A DNA stretch of 14,225 bases from Phycisphaeraceae bacterium. Lineage in GTDB: Bacteria > Planctomycetota > Phycisphaerae > Phycisphaerales > Phycisphaeraceae. Under the pieces are notes generated by a model. The model was given only the letters and a program-made list of their open reading frames with translations, was not told where the DNA came from and did no database searches. Numbering within the stretch: position 1 is the first letter of the stretch; the number at the start of each line of letters is the position of its first letter. The translations under genes and the position numbers were made by a program. The stretch is from contig JADZET010000107.1 of assembly GCA_020850375.1 (NCBI GenBank), forward strand, positions 1 to 14,225. Direction: 5' to 3'. Of the stretch, positions 7,645 to 14,225 are shown in pieces.

Positions 7645-7672
7645 CGTCTAACCACCCTGACACCAACGGTAG

Positions 7673-7691
7673 GGCACGCATCCTGCGTGCC
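7673..7691. repeat. Perfect 8-bp-arm palindrome between convergent genes
   Basis: GGCACGCA-TCC-TGCGTGCC forms a perfect hairpin on either strand, 29 bases past the dapB stop and 14 bases past the end of the MnmE-like gene on the other strand. It has no T-tract, so it is not a standard intrinsic terminator. It may act as a two-way transcription end or mRNA 3' stabiliser, or be a copy of a dispersed REP-like element. Confidence 0.6.
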
Positions 7692-7704
7692 ATCCCCTCC
7701 ACGC

Positions 7705-8757
7705 CTACTTAACGCCCACCCGCCGCCGCATCCCCTCCGACCACGCCCACACCCCATCGCCCCGCCCCGCCAGCTCCCCCACCTCACCCAACCCCAGGCG
7801 CCCCAGCACCCGCCGCCCCAATTCCTCAATCCCAACCCCCGTCGCCGCACTAACCCCCATCAGCGTCTGCTCTTCAATCCCGAAGTCCGCCACCGCCCCC
7901 TCGTCCGCCAACTGATCCACCTTATTGACCACCCACACATCCGGCCGGCGCGGCAACCGCGCCACCTCCGGCCAATCCGTCCTCGGATCGCGCATCGCCA
8001 CCACCACCTCCGCCCCCGCGATCACCCCGCGCGCCAGCTCCATCGCCGCCGCCTCGATCGGATCCTCCGTCTCGCGCAGCCCCGGCGTGTCCAGCCACCG
8101 CACCACCACCCCATCGATCGCGGCTAAACCCCCTACCCAATCCCGCGTCGTCCCCGGCAGGTCCGCCACCAGGCTCGCCGACCGACCCAGCATCCGATTC
8201 CCCAGCGTGCTCTTGCCCACGTTCGGCCGACCCACCACCACCACCGTCGCCGGCTCAATGAGCTGATCCAGCACCCGCGACCGCGCCAGAATCGCCTCGA
8301 CCGACTCCCGCTCCCCCACCGGCTTCCTCAACCACGCCCGCCACCGCCCCGGCTGCGCCAACAGCAGATCAATCGCCGCCGGACTCGCCGCCCGCGCCAC
8401 CCCCGCCAGCGCCTCCGCCTCGATCTCGTCCTCCGCCTCCGGGTACACCACCGCCGGGTCCGCCTCCGCCGCGACCGTCACCCCCAACTCCATCAGCCGA
8501 TCCGTGAGCTTCCGCACCACGCGCAGCCCCCCATGCGGCATGATCTGCACCCAATCCTCCCGCAACGCCACGCCTAAACCCTGGTCCACCCCCGCCAGCG
8601 AAACCACCCGCAACCTCCCCGGCTCCCCCAGCCAACCCCCCACCCCCGTCAACTTCTCCAGCACTCCGACCGCGCCCGCTCCATGCAACTGCATCACCGC
8701 CACCGCCCCGGGATTCGGCGCCGTCGTCAACACCAGCCATGGCGGACTCATCGACAT
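7705..8757 (-). CDS. Truncated MnmE/TrmE-like GTPase
   Basis: A 350-residue protein built like MnmE, the GTPase that with MnmG modifies the wobble uridine of tRNAs, but shorter than the usual ~450. Residues 1-95 resemble the N-terminal folate-binding domain (APNPGAVAVMQLHG, with HGG at 75-77). Residues 105-170 resemble the first half of the helical domain. The G domain follows: GRPNVGKST 176-184, GTTRD 202-206, DTPGLRE 223-229 including the Glu equivalent to MnmE's catalytic one, NKVD 278-281 and SAAT 303-306. After it only about 40 residues remain, ending RRRVGVK. The second half of the helical domain and the CxGK motif with its essential Cys are absent. The stop lies 60 bases from dapB, leaving no room for a lost tail. 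GTP binding and hydrolysis look intact; tRNA modification is doubtful. Confidence 0.85.
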   Translation of the reverse strand: MSMSPPWLVLTTAPNPGAVAVMQLHGAGAVGVLEKLTGVGGWLGEPGRLRVVSLAGVDQGLGVALREDWVQIMPHGGLRVVRKLTDRLMELGVTVAAEADPAVVYPEAEDEIEAEALAGVARAASPAAIDLLLAQPGRWRAWLRKPVGERESVEAILARSRVLDQLIEPATVVVVGRPNVGKSTLGNRMLGRSASLVADLPGTTRDWVGGLAAIDGVVVRWLDTPGLRETEDPIEAAAMELARGVIAGAEVVVAMRDPRTDWPEVARLPRRPDVWVVNKVDQLADEGAVADFGIEEQTLMGVSAATGVGIEELGRRVLGRLGLGEVGELAGRGDGVWAWSEGMRRRVGVK

Positions 8758-9071
8758 ACCACACGCAACAATGACAGCCAGGCCTGCTCTGGAAACCTCC
8801 TTCGCCCCTGTCGAGTCATCTTACATCACCGTCCGCCCTTCCACGGATGGCGCCGCCGACGCCCCTGCCGTCCTCCCCAAGGCCGAAAAAGGGGATATCA
8901 AGATGGGACACTGCAAAACGTCCGCCCCCCCGAGCCCCCTCGATCCCTCTGGTCTTCTGCAGAGCCGGAATGTCCCCTCTTCCTCTCCCGTTCTCACTGC
9001 CAGTTGAATGGTGTGCCGCATCGCTTGAATAGAATCGGCACTGATAGTTCTTCCGCAGGGCTGAGCCGCAG
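8758..9071. other. Gene-free spacer with degenerate inverted repeats
   Basis: About 314 bases between the MnmE-like and SGNH genes, both on the minus strand; frames through it look like non-coding. It contains a purine-rich arm at 8885-8902 (GAAAAAGGGGATATCAAG) and a similar arm in inverted orientation at 8966-8983, matching at about 12 of 18 positions. There is also a GTGCCG/CGGCAC pair near 9012-9041. Composition shifts here from strongly C-rich to balanced. It may hold the promoter for the MnmE-like gene, but I found no convincing hexamers. Confidence 0.5.
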
Positions 9072-10127
9072 CTACGGCAGCGCTTCGTCGTAGTTTTCGC
9101 GCAGCCACCGTGATAGGTATTCGGTGTAAACTTCTGCACCTCGTTTGACCATATGGCCGTAGTCGACAAAGTACGTATCCGGCATATCGAGTTCGCTGGC
9201 GCGGGTGATCACTGATACCTCGATGTTATCGCCCTGCGCAGCCAAGTCCGTGAGCACGTCCTGGAAGGCGACATCTGCTACGGCTCCGCGCACGTCCGGA
9301 AGGAGATCGATAAACGCATCCCGATGGGGGGGAGAGACCAGCGCCACCGCCACGTTGTCCTCGCTGGCCATCTTGATCACTCGCCTCAGATACTCATATC
9401 CAGTCGTCTGTTTCATGCGACCCGCGACGAACCCTCCGTAGGCACGCTCCAGGTCCGCCTTCAGTTCGATCTCAGGTTCGCCGAGTTCGGGATCGTCAGT
9501 GCGCCAGACGACACGGCCGTCATCGCCGATCGGAGCGCTGCGGTCGGCGCTCAAAACCATCTCCTTGGCTAGCCGGCCTAGCGGCTTGCGCGCATCGAAG
9601 GTGCGCCACAGCCATCCCGCCACAAGTGAGGATTTCAGCTGCCGATCGGGATAAGACAACCGATCCTGCAGCGAAGCAAAGCGGCGATAGCGTTCGGAGA
9701 TAGCGCGGTCGTCATTGAGCTGCCACTCTTCCACAGCGAGCACGACAAGATTCGCCTTGCGCATCGTGTCGCGATTGCGCTCGTATAGCACGAAGGAATC
9801 GAACGGTTCGCCGGCGGTGACGCTGAGGTTAAGCACCTCGCCGCGCTCCAGCCCGAGTTCCTGCTCCATCACGATCGGGATGACGGCGTCGCGTGTTCGG
9901 CTATTGCCGAGAACGATGACGACCGGGTCGCCGGCGGGTTTGATCACCTTGTCTTCGAGCACATCGATGATGCCCGAGGGGCTCTTGGGGAACTTCGACC
10001 ACAGCCATTCCTGGCGCGCAAACCCCACCTCGACAACCGTGAGCAGCGCCAGGCAGAACAGTGCGCCGCCGGGGCGCAGGCCGCGCAGGTCGAATGATCT
10101 AAAACTGGAAGTAGATGAATGGGACAT
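9072..10127 (-). CDS. SGNH-type esterase/acetyltransferase partner of the MBOAT protein
   Basis: A 351-residue protein with one N-terminal membrane segment at about 20-36, putting the rest outside the cytoplasm. GNSRTRD at 74-80 matches the nucleophile block of SGNH proteins (Ser76), and DYGHMVKRG has Asp322 and His325 in the DxxH spacing that completes the triad. This resembles AlgJ/AlgX/PatB-like partners, which take acetyl groups from an MBOAT protein and place them on polysaccharide. It begins inside the last 29 bases of the MBOAT gene, so the two are translationally linked. Its first codons (TCA TCT ACT AGT TTT AGA TCA) are rare in neighbouring genes. The polysaccharide target is not shown by context. 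SGNH proteins also include plain esterases; pairing with an MBOAT makes O-acetylation the best reading. Confidence 0.8.
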   Translation of the reverse strand: MSHSSTSSFRSFDLRGLRPGGALFCLALLTVVEVGFARQEWLWSKFPKSPSGIIDVLEDKVIKPAGDPVVIVLGNSRTRDAVIPIVMEQELGLERGEVLNLSVTAGEPFDSFVLYERNRDTMRKANLVVLAVEEWQLNDDRAISERYRRFASLQDRLSYPDRQLKSSLVAGWLWRTFDARKPLGRLAKEMVLSADRSAPIGDDGRVVWRTDDPELGEPEIELKADLERAYGGFVAGRMKQTTGYEYLRRVIKMASEDNVAVALVSPPHRDAFIDLLPDVRGAVADVAFQDVLTDLAAQGDNIEVSVITRASELDMPDTYFVDYGHMVKRGAEVYTEYLSRWLRENYDEALP

Positions 10128-11523
10128 CGTCTTCGACTCGAATAAGGATGAGGAGAAGGATCATACCGGTGTAGACCAGGCCGCGCACCACCCAAGGCCA
10201 GGAGAGCATCACAGTGTGATCGCGGCGAAGGAACTGGGGTATGTCGATGAAGAGAAGGAGGGCTGTCATTCCCATCGGCAAAACAAGATCGCGCGGGGAG
10301 ATGGCGGTGATATCGCGCAGGGTCAGAATGCCGCGCAGTACGTCGAAGGCGTTACCTAAGTTGGTAGCGCGGAAAAAGACCCAGGTCAGCAGCACGATGG
10401 GGAAGGTGATGAGCCAAGCAATGGCCGCACGCCCCCAGTCACCTGCGGACTCCAGTCGCGGCACATCGGGGCATTTCTTGTCGCGCAGGTAGAGCTTGTG
10501 GATTACGAGCGCCAAGCCGTGAATCCCACCCCAGACGACGAAAGTCCACGCGGCCCCGTGCCAAAGCCCGCCCAGAAGCATAGTGAGCATCAGGTTGCGG
10601 TAGACGAACCAGGTCGGTCCGCGATTGCCGCCGAGGGGAATATAGAGATAGTCGCGCAGCCAGGTGCTGAGCGAGATATGCCAGCGTCGCCAGAAGACGG
10701 TGATGTTGGTGGAGAAGTAGGGGTGGTTGAAGTTCTCCATCAATTCGACGCCGAGCATGCGGGATGTGCCGCGGGCGATGTCGGAGTATCCCGCGAAGTC
10801 ACCGTAGATCTGCAGGGCAAAGAGGAATACGCCGCGCACGAGCATCGGGGCAGAGAGCGCGCCCGGGTTGGCGAAGACGGCGTCGACCTCGCCGGCCACC
10901 ACATCGGCGATAGCGACCTTGCGCACCAGCCCGATTAGGATGAGCAGTGCGCCGGAGGCGAGCATGTGGGCGTCGGCCAGGCGCGGCCGGGTGAACTGGG
11001 GAATCAGATGCTGCGCGCGTTCGATCGGCCCCGCCACGAGCTGCGGAAAGAACGCCACGTACAGGCCGAACACCAACGGATCTCGCGTCGGCTCCATGCG
11101 ACCGCGATACACGTCGATCGTGTACGCCATCGTCTGAAATGTATAAAAGCTGATGCCGACCGGCAGCACGATGCTGAGGACCGGCATGTGGGCTTCGAAG
11201 CCGACGGACTCCAACAACACCACCGCAGAGTCCACGAAGAAGTTGAAGTACTTGAAGAAACCCAGAATGCCCAGGTTGCTGAAGAGGCTGACCAGCAGCA
11301 GCAGCTTCCTACGTCGAGGCGAAGCGCTCGGCATGAAGAGCGCGACGGTGTAATCCACCACCGTCGAGATCCACAGAAGCGACAGGAAGCGCCAGTCCCA
11401 CGCACCGTAGAAGATATAGGACGCCATCAGCAGCAGCACGTTCTGACCACGCATGCCCAGCAGATGGTAAAGCAGGAACACCACCAGAAAGAAGAAGCCG
11501 AACTCCCAGGTATTGAAGAGCAT
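10099..11523 (-). CDS. MBOAT-family O-acetyltransferase (AlgI-like)
   Basis: A 474-residue multi-span membrane protein of the membrane-bound O-acyltransferase family, close to the length of AlgI. Family blocks are well kept: LPVGISFYTFQ at 120-130, AGPIERAQ at 164-171, QIYGDFAGYSDIARG at 238-252, FWRRWHISLSTWLRDYLYIPLGGNRG at 277-302 and GGLWHGA at 318-324. His322 matches the essential His of this family. It should move acetyl from a cytoplasmic donor across the inner membrane to its SGNH partner, for exopolysaccharide or cell-wall modification. The start at 11523 has a GGAG about eight bases upstream and gives a typical MLFNTWEF N-terminus. Codon use and strand skew differ from the flanking genes. 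No polysaccharide synthase or lyase gene is nearby, so the substrate is unknown. Confidence 0.93.
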   Translation of the reverse strand: MLFNTWEFGFFFLVVFLLYHLLGMRGQNVLLLMASYIFYGAWDWRFLSLLWISTVVDYTVALFMPSASPRRRKLLLLVSLFSNLGILGFFKYFNFFVDSAVVLLESVGFEAHMPVLSIVLPVGISFYTFQTMAYTIDVYRGRMEPTRDPLVFGLYVAFFPQLVAGPIERAQHLIPQFTRPRLADAHMLASGALLILIGLVRKVAIADVVAGEVDAVFANPGALSAPMLVRGVFLFALQIYGDFAGYSDIARGTSRMLGVELMENFNHPYFSTNITVFWRRWHISLSTWLRDYLYIPLGGNRGPTWFVYRNLMLTMLLGGLWHGAAWTFVVWGGIHGLALVIHKLYLRDKKCPDVPRLESAGDWGRAAIAWLITFPIVLLTWVFFRATNLGNAFDVLRGILTLRDITAISPRDLVLPMGMTALLLFIDIPQFLRRDHTVMLSWPWVVRGLVYTGMILLLILIRVEDDVPFIYFQF

Positions 11524-11602
11524 CCGGATCTCCGCGCCGGCAGAGGAAAAAGGGCTCTACACATTCCCTCCCCCCTCACTGAACCACCTTCGAGAAAGAA
11601 AT

Positions 11603-11615
11603 GGTATCAGACACC
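11603..11615. repeat. Degenerate GGTGTC-type palindrome upstream of the MBOAT gene
   Basis: GGTATC-A-GACACC forms a near palindrome with one mismatch (a G-U wobble if read as minus-strand RNA), following an A-rich stretch. It recalls the short GGTGTC/GACACC palindromes seen as dispersed repeats in several bacterial groups. It sits in the 117-base spacer between coaX and the MBOAT gene, at the edge of the compositionally odd segment. Confidence 0.35.
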
Positions 11616-11640
11616 CCTATCCTGTGCACCCGTCGAAACG

Positions 11641-12429
11641 CTACTCCCCCCGTCCCGATTCCCCCACCCCCAGCGCCACCGCAATCCCCCGCAGCGTCAG
11701 CTCCGGCACGATCCGATCCACGAAGTCGCACTGCTCAAACAGCACCTGCGCATCCCCACCCGTCGCCACCACCATCGGAAACGTCCCCGCCACCTCCGCG
11801 TACTGCTCGACCAGTTCCCGCACCATCCCCCGCAGCCCATAAAACGCCGCCGTCCGCATCGCCTCCGTCGTGTTATGACCGATCGGCTCCTCCGGCGGCG
11901 CAAACTTCACCTCCGGCAACAACGCCGTCCGCTGATGCAGGCTGTCCAGCATCAACTGCGCCCCCGGCCCGATCGCTCCCCCGTGGAATGTCCCCGCCCC
12001 GTCCACGAAATCCACCGTGATCGCCGTCCCCGCGTCCACCACCACCACCGCCTGCTTGAGCACGTCATACGCCGCCGCCGCGCTCAGCAAACGATCCTGC
12101 CCCACGATCGCCTCGTGATCCACCTGCCTCCCGATCGGGATCGCCACGTCCTCCTCCACCCGCAGCACCAGCCCCTTCCACCGCTGGGCCAACAATGCCA
12201 ACACCTTCTCCTCCACCGGCGGATTCACCGACGCCACCACCGCCGGCACGTCCGCCGCCTCCACGTCCTCCGACAGCCGCTCAGCCATCTCCGCCACCGC
12301 CGCCGCGAACTTCCCCGGCTCACTATTCGCCACCGCCGACGTGTGCGTCATCTGCCCCTTGAGGAACAGCCCCAACTGCGTCCGCGTGTTCCCCACGCTC
12401 ACCGCCAGAAGGTCAACCAGTGCATTCAT
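11641..12429 (-). CDS. coaX: Type III pantothenate kinase
   Basis: First step of coenzyme A synthesis, phosphorylating pantothenate in the cytoplasm. The 262-residue length is normal. Motifs: SVGNTRTQLG at 11-20 (phosphate loop), GQDR at 110-113 (with the catalytic-base Asp112), DAGTAIT at 132-138, GGAIGPG at 150-156 and ATGGDA at 222-227. The oddity is the first motif: the family norm is DxGNT, with an Asp that binds the metal/phosphate, but here Ser11 stands in its place. Either this lineage tolerates the change or activity is altered. The start ATG overlaps the obgE stop (ATGA), so coaX should be translated by coupling to obgE. BirA-like or CoaBC genes, often nearby, are not in the window. 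Confidence 0.92.
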   Translation of the reverse strand: MNALVDLLAVSVGNTRTQLGLFLKGQMTHTSAVANSEPGKFAAAVAEMAERLSEDVEAADVPAVVASVNPPVEEKVLALLAQRWKGLVLRVEEDVAIPIGRQVDHEAIVGQDRLLSAAAAYDVLKQAVVVVDAGTAITVDFVDGAGTFHGGAIGPGAQLMLDSLHQRTALLPEVKFAPPEEPIGHNTTEAMRTAAFYGLRGMVRELVEQYAEVAGTFPMVVATGGDAQVLFEQCDFVDRIVPELTLRGIAVALGVGESGRGE

Positions 12430-13454
12430 GACGCGGCTCCAACGGCGGGCGACCTCTTGTCCAGTTTCTTCCAGCAGGCTTCGAGCAGCTCCGACAAACC
12501 CAATCCCGTCGCGCTGCTGATCGCCAACGGTTTCTGCCCGATCTGCCCCGCCACAAGCTCCACCGCCGCCTGATGATCTTCTTCCCCCGGCCCAGCCAGG
12601 TCCAGCTTCGTCAGCACCACGACCTCCGGCTTCCCCGCCAGCGTCGGCGAGTACTGTTCCAGCTCCCGCCGAACCACCCGGTAATTCTCCGCCGGCGTCG
12701 ACCCGTCGCTCGGCTCAAGCTCCAACAGATGCACCAGCAGCCCCGTCCGCTCCACGTGCCGCAGGAACCGCATGCCCAATCCATGCCCCTCGTGCGCCCC
12801 CTCGATCAATCCCGGGATGTCCGCGATCACGATCCGCCGGTGCCCCGTCAGCTCCGCGATCCCCAGGTTCGGCTCGAGCGTCGTGAACGGATAGTCCGCG
12901 ATCTTCGGCCGAGCCCGCGAGACCTTCGACAGCAGCGTGCTCTTGCCCGCGTTGGGCTTGCCCACCAGACCCACGTCCGCGATCAGTTTCAGCTCCAGCC
13001 GCAGCGCCACCTCCACCGCCGGCTCACCCCGCGTGAACTCACGCGGCGTCTGGTTCGTCGCGCTCTTGAAGTGCTCGTTCCCCCACCCCCCCTTGCCCCC
13101 CCCCGCCACCTCGAACCGCTGCCCCGGCTGCGCCAGGTCCACGATCAACTCCGCCGTCGCCTCGTTGTACACCAGCGTCCCCGGCGGCAGATCAATGACC
13201 AGGTCCTCCCCGTCGTGCCCCGTCATCTGCTTGTCCCCGCCCGGCTCCCCGTCGGTCGCCGTCCAGTGATGCCGCCCCGCGAAGTCCAAGAGCGTGTCCA
13301 GCCCCGGCCGCGCGTGCAGGATCACGTCCCCGCCCTTGCCCCCATTGCCCCCGTTGGGCCCCCCGCGCGGGATGTACTTCTCACGCCGGAAGCTGACGCG
13401 CCCGTCACCCCCCTTGCCGCTGCGGACCACGATGGATGCCGAGTCGATGAACAT
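12426..13454 (-). CDS. obgE: Obg family GTPase (50S ribosome assembly)
   Basis: Essential GTPase that binds late 50S ribosome precursors and links growth to stress responses. The 342 residues comprise the glycine-rich Obg fold at 1-158 (GGPNGGNGGKGGDV at 31-44, and GGGKGGWGNEHFKS at 118-131) and the G domain from 159: GKPNAGKST at 165-173, YPFTTLEPNLG at 188-198, DIPGLIEGA at 212-220, TKLD at 282-285 and SSAT at 313-316. It lacks the extra C-terminal domain found in some Gram-positive Obg proteins. It lies downstream of rpmA, the common bacterial order, but with a terminator hairpin in the 114-base gap. The ribosome site before ATG 13454 is weak. It overlaps coaX by four bases. Confidence 0.97.
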   Translation of the reverse strand: MFIDSASIVVRSGKGGDGRVSFRREKYIPRGGPNGGNGGKGGDVILHARPGLDTLLDFAGRHHWTATDGEPGGDKQMTGHDGEDLVIDLPPGTLVYNEATAELIVDLAQPGQRFEVAGGGKGGWGNEHFKSATNQTPREFTRGEPAVEVALRLELKLIADVGLVGKPNAGKSTLLSKVSRARPKIADYPFTTLEPNLGIAELTGHRRIVIADIPGLIEGAHEGHGLGMRFLRHVERTGLLVHLLELEPSDGSTPAENYRVVRRELEQYSPTLAGKPEVVVLTKLDLAGPGEEDHQAAVELVAGQIGQKPLAISSATGLGLSELLEACWKKLDKRSPAVGAAS

Positions 13455-13484
13455 GGCGGACCGCTCGAGTAGAAAAGAAAGACC

Positions 13485-13511
13485 AAAGAAAAAGGGCGCT
13501 TGTCGCGCCCT
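13485..13511 (-). terminator. Intrinsic terminator between rpmA and obgE
   Basis: On the minus strand a 7-bp perfect stem, AGGGCGC with GCGCCCT, and a five-base loop are followed by TTTT-C-TTT. It lies about 57 bases after the rpmA stop and about 30 bases before the obgE start. It would end or reduce transcription from the rpmA promoter, giving more L27 mRNA than obgE-coaX mRNA. Confidence 0.75.
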
Positions 13512-13568
13512 GGTTTTGCGAAGTAGAACCTCGTCAGCGTCGCCCGATCCGCCCCAGGGCGGCCGACC

Positions 13569-13814
13569 TCACGCCGACTTCGACCGCACGTGCACCCGAC
13601 GGCCCTGGAACTCCACCACCCCGTCGCTCATCGCGAAGAGGGTGTTGTCCCGGCCGATCCCCACCTGAAAGCCGGGCTTGAACGGCGTCCCGCACTGGCG
13701 GACGATGATGTTCCCCGACACCACGGTCTGGCCCCCGTAGATCTTCACGCCCCGGAACTGAGCGTTGGAGTCCCGGCCGTTCTTGGTGCTGCCTTGGCCT
13801 TTCTTATGTGCCAT
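13569..13814 (-). CDS. rpmA: 50S ribosomal protein L27
   Basis: Ribosomal protein L27, whose N-terminus reaches the peptidyl-transferase centre. At 81 residues it is a normal size. It begins [20 protein letters not shown], with the usual AHKKG...NGRDS core; the first glycine pair is Gly-Gln rather than Gly-Gly, and no cleavable N-terminal leader is present. [17 protein letters not shown] and the [10 protein letters not shown] block are typical. AAAGGA upstream provides a good ribosome site. A strong promoter lies about 55-80 bases upstream. L21 (rplU), the usual upstream partner, is not here: the neighbour on that side is an epimerase gene. Confidence 0.97.
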   Translation of the reverse strand: MAHKKGQGSTKNGRDSNAQFRGVKIYGGQTVVSGNIIVRQCGTPFKPGFQVGIGRDNTLFAMSDGVVEFQGRRVHVRSKSA

Positions 13815-13868
13815 GATCGCAATCCTTTATCTAGCGAGGGCCCCGTCGCGGCCTGGGGCGAGCCATGC

Positions 13869-13896
13869 ATTATAACAACCGCCTCTTACCCGGCAA
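13869..13896 (-). promoter_or_regulatory. Promoter of rpmA (extended -10)
   Basis: On the minus strand TTGCCG (13891-13896) is followed after 16 bases by TATAAT (13869-13874), with TGT directly before the -10, an extended -10 form. The expected start of transcription is near 13862, giving a leader of about 48 bases. The -35 overlaps or abuts the last bases before the epimerase stop, so rpmA has its own promoter rather than depending on the gene upstream. Confidence 0.7.
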
Positions 13897-14225
13897 CCGG
13901 GGCGCCCGCCGGCCGGATCTCGTCCACCGGCCGCCAACCCGTCTCCTTCTCGATCTGACCGATGTCCACCACGCTGTCACCCTCGAGCTCCTTGCGGTGC
14001 GGCACCCCCGGGAAGAACCGCTTGGCCATCTCCGCCGCCGTCCACCCCAGCGTGTTCTGCGGCCCGACCGGAAAGTAGATCCGAAACCCCGTCAGCCCCG
14101 CCCGCAGGATCGCCAGGATCAGCCGCGCCGCATCCTCATAAGAAAGATACGCGCACGCCTCGTCCAGCGACTCCCAGGGCCGCGGCTGCCGGTACGACCC
14201 CCGCCGCAGCACCTCGATGTCCCCC
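13886..14225 (-). CDS. NAD-dependent epimerase/dehydratase, C-terminal part (partial)
   Basis: The last 112 or so residues of a protein whose 5' end lies beyond the window. The frame is open to the edge, so the GTG near 14212 is not a start. The stretch AYLSYEDAARLILAIL followed by GFRIYFPVG matches the C-terminal part of extended short-chain dehydrogenase/epimerases, where a VxDxA-type segment precedes a 'nvg' strand. ETGWRPVDEI near the end matches the family's closing LGWxP pattern. The Rossmann loop and the YxxxK catalytic residues are not in view, so substrate (probably a nucleotide sugar) cannot be told. It is on the same strand as rpmA, ending 71 bases before it. Confidence 0.75.
   Translation of the reverse strand, partial: GDIEVLRRGSYRQPRPWESLDEACAYLSYEDAARLILAILRAGLTGFRIYFPVGPQNTLGWTAAEMAKRFFPGVPHRKELEGDSVVDIGQIEKETGWRPVDEIRPAGAPVAG

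Noticed and set aside
10966..12573. Plus-strand open frame of 535 codons across the MBOAT gene, spacer and coaX
   Set aside because: It spans two well-supported minus-strand genes and is low-complexity His/Arg/Pro in its second half.

Overview
The window looks like chromosomal DNA of a high-GC, Gram-negative-type bacterium, most likely a planctomycete (Phycisphaerae-like). This is inferred from very high GC with C- or G-ending codons, a KDO (LPS) gene, DapB, zinc-ribbon/multi-membrane-span proteins ending in a pseudopilin-like 'DG-H' segment, and a shortened MnmE-like GTPase. No taxonomic marker such as rRNA is present. The + strand is strongly C-rich over most of the window whichever strand is coding, so the minus strand is probably the leading strand. 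The housekeeping genes pyrG, kdsB, coaX, obgE and rpmA all lie on it.

Layout. 1-251 (-): 5' end of a CTP synthase gene with an N-terminal extension. 498-4126 (+): three membrane-protein genes, a four-helix small protein followed by two tandem paralogues (493 and 497 aa) with two zinc ribbons, a Yip1-like membrane region and a C-terminal extracytoplasmic domain. 4160-6603 (-): a TPR protein gene followed closely by kdsB (CMP-KDO synthesis), probably one transcript. 6850-7644 (+): dapB with a TTG start. 7673-7691: a perfect short palindrome between the convergent dapB and mnmE-like genes. 7705-8757 (-): an MnmE-like GTPase without the C-terminal tRNA-modification motif. 9072-11523 (-): an overlapping MBOAT/SGNH O-acetylation gene pair whose composition breaks sharply from its neighbours. 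11641-13814 (-): rpmA, a terminator hairpin, obgE and coaX, the last two overlapping by ATGA; a good extended -10 promoter precedes rpmA. 13886-14225 (-): C-terminal part of an NAD-dependent epimerase/dehydratase.

How the genes relate. Most are unlinked housekeeping genes: nucleotide, LPS, lysine/peptidoglycan and CoA synthesis, and ribosome assembly. The accessory content is the tandem zinc-ribbon/Yip1-like pair, with a near-identical 267-nt 5' module on otherwise diverged genes, and the likely imported O-acetylation pair. I saw no CRISPR array, tRNA, rRNA, insertion sequence with a transposase, or defence system. I do not see a clearly new multi-gene system; the best candidates for something undescribed are the tandem paralogue family and the truncated MnmE-like GTPase.
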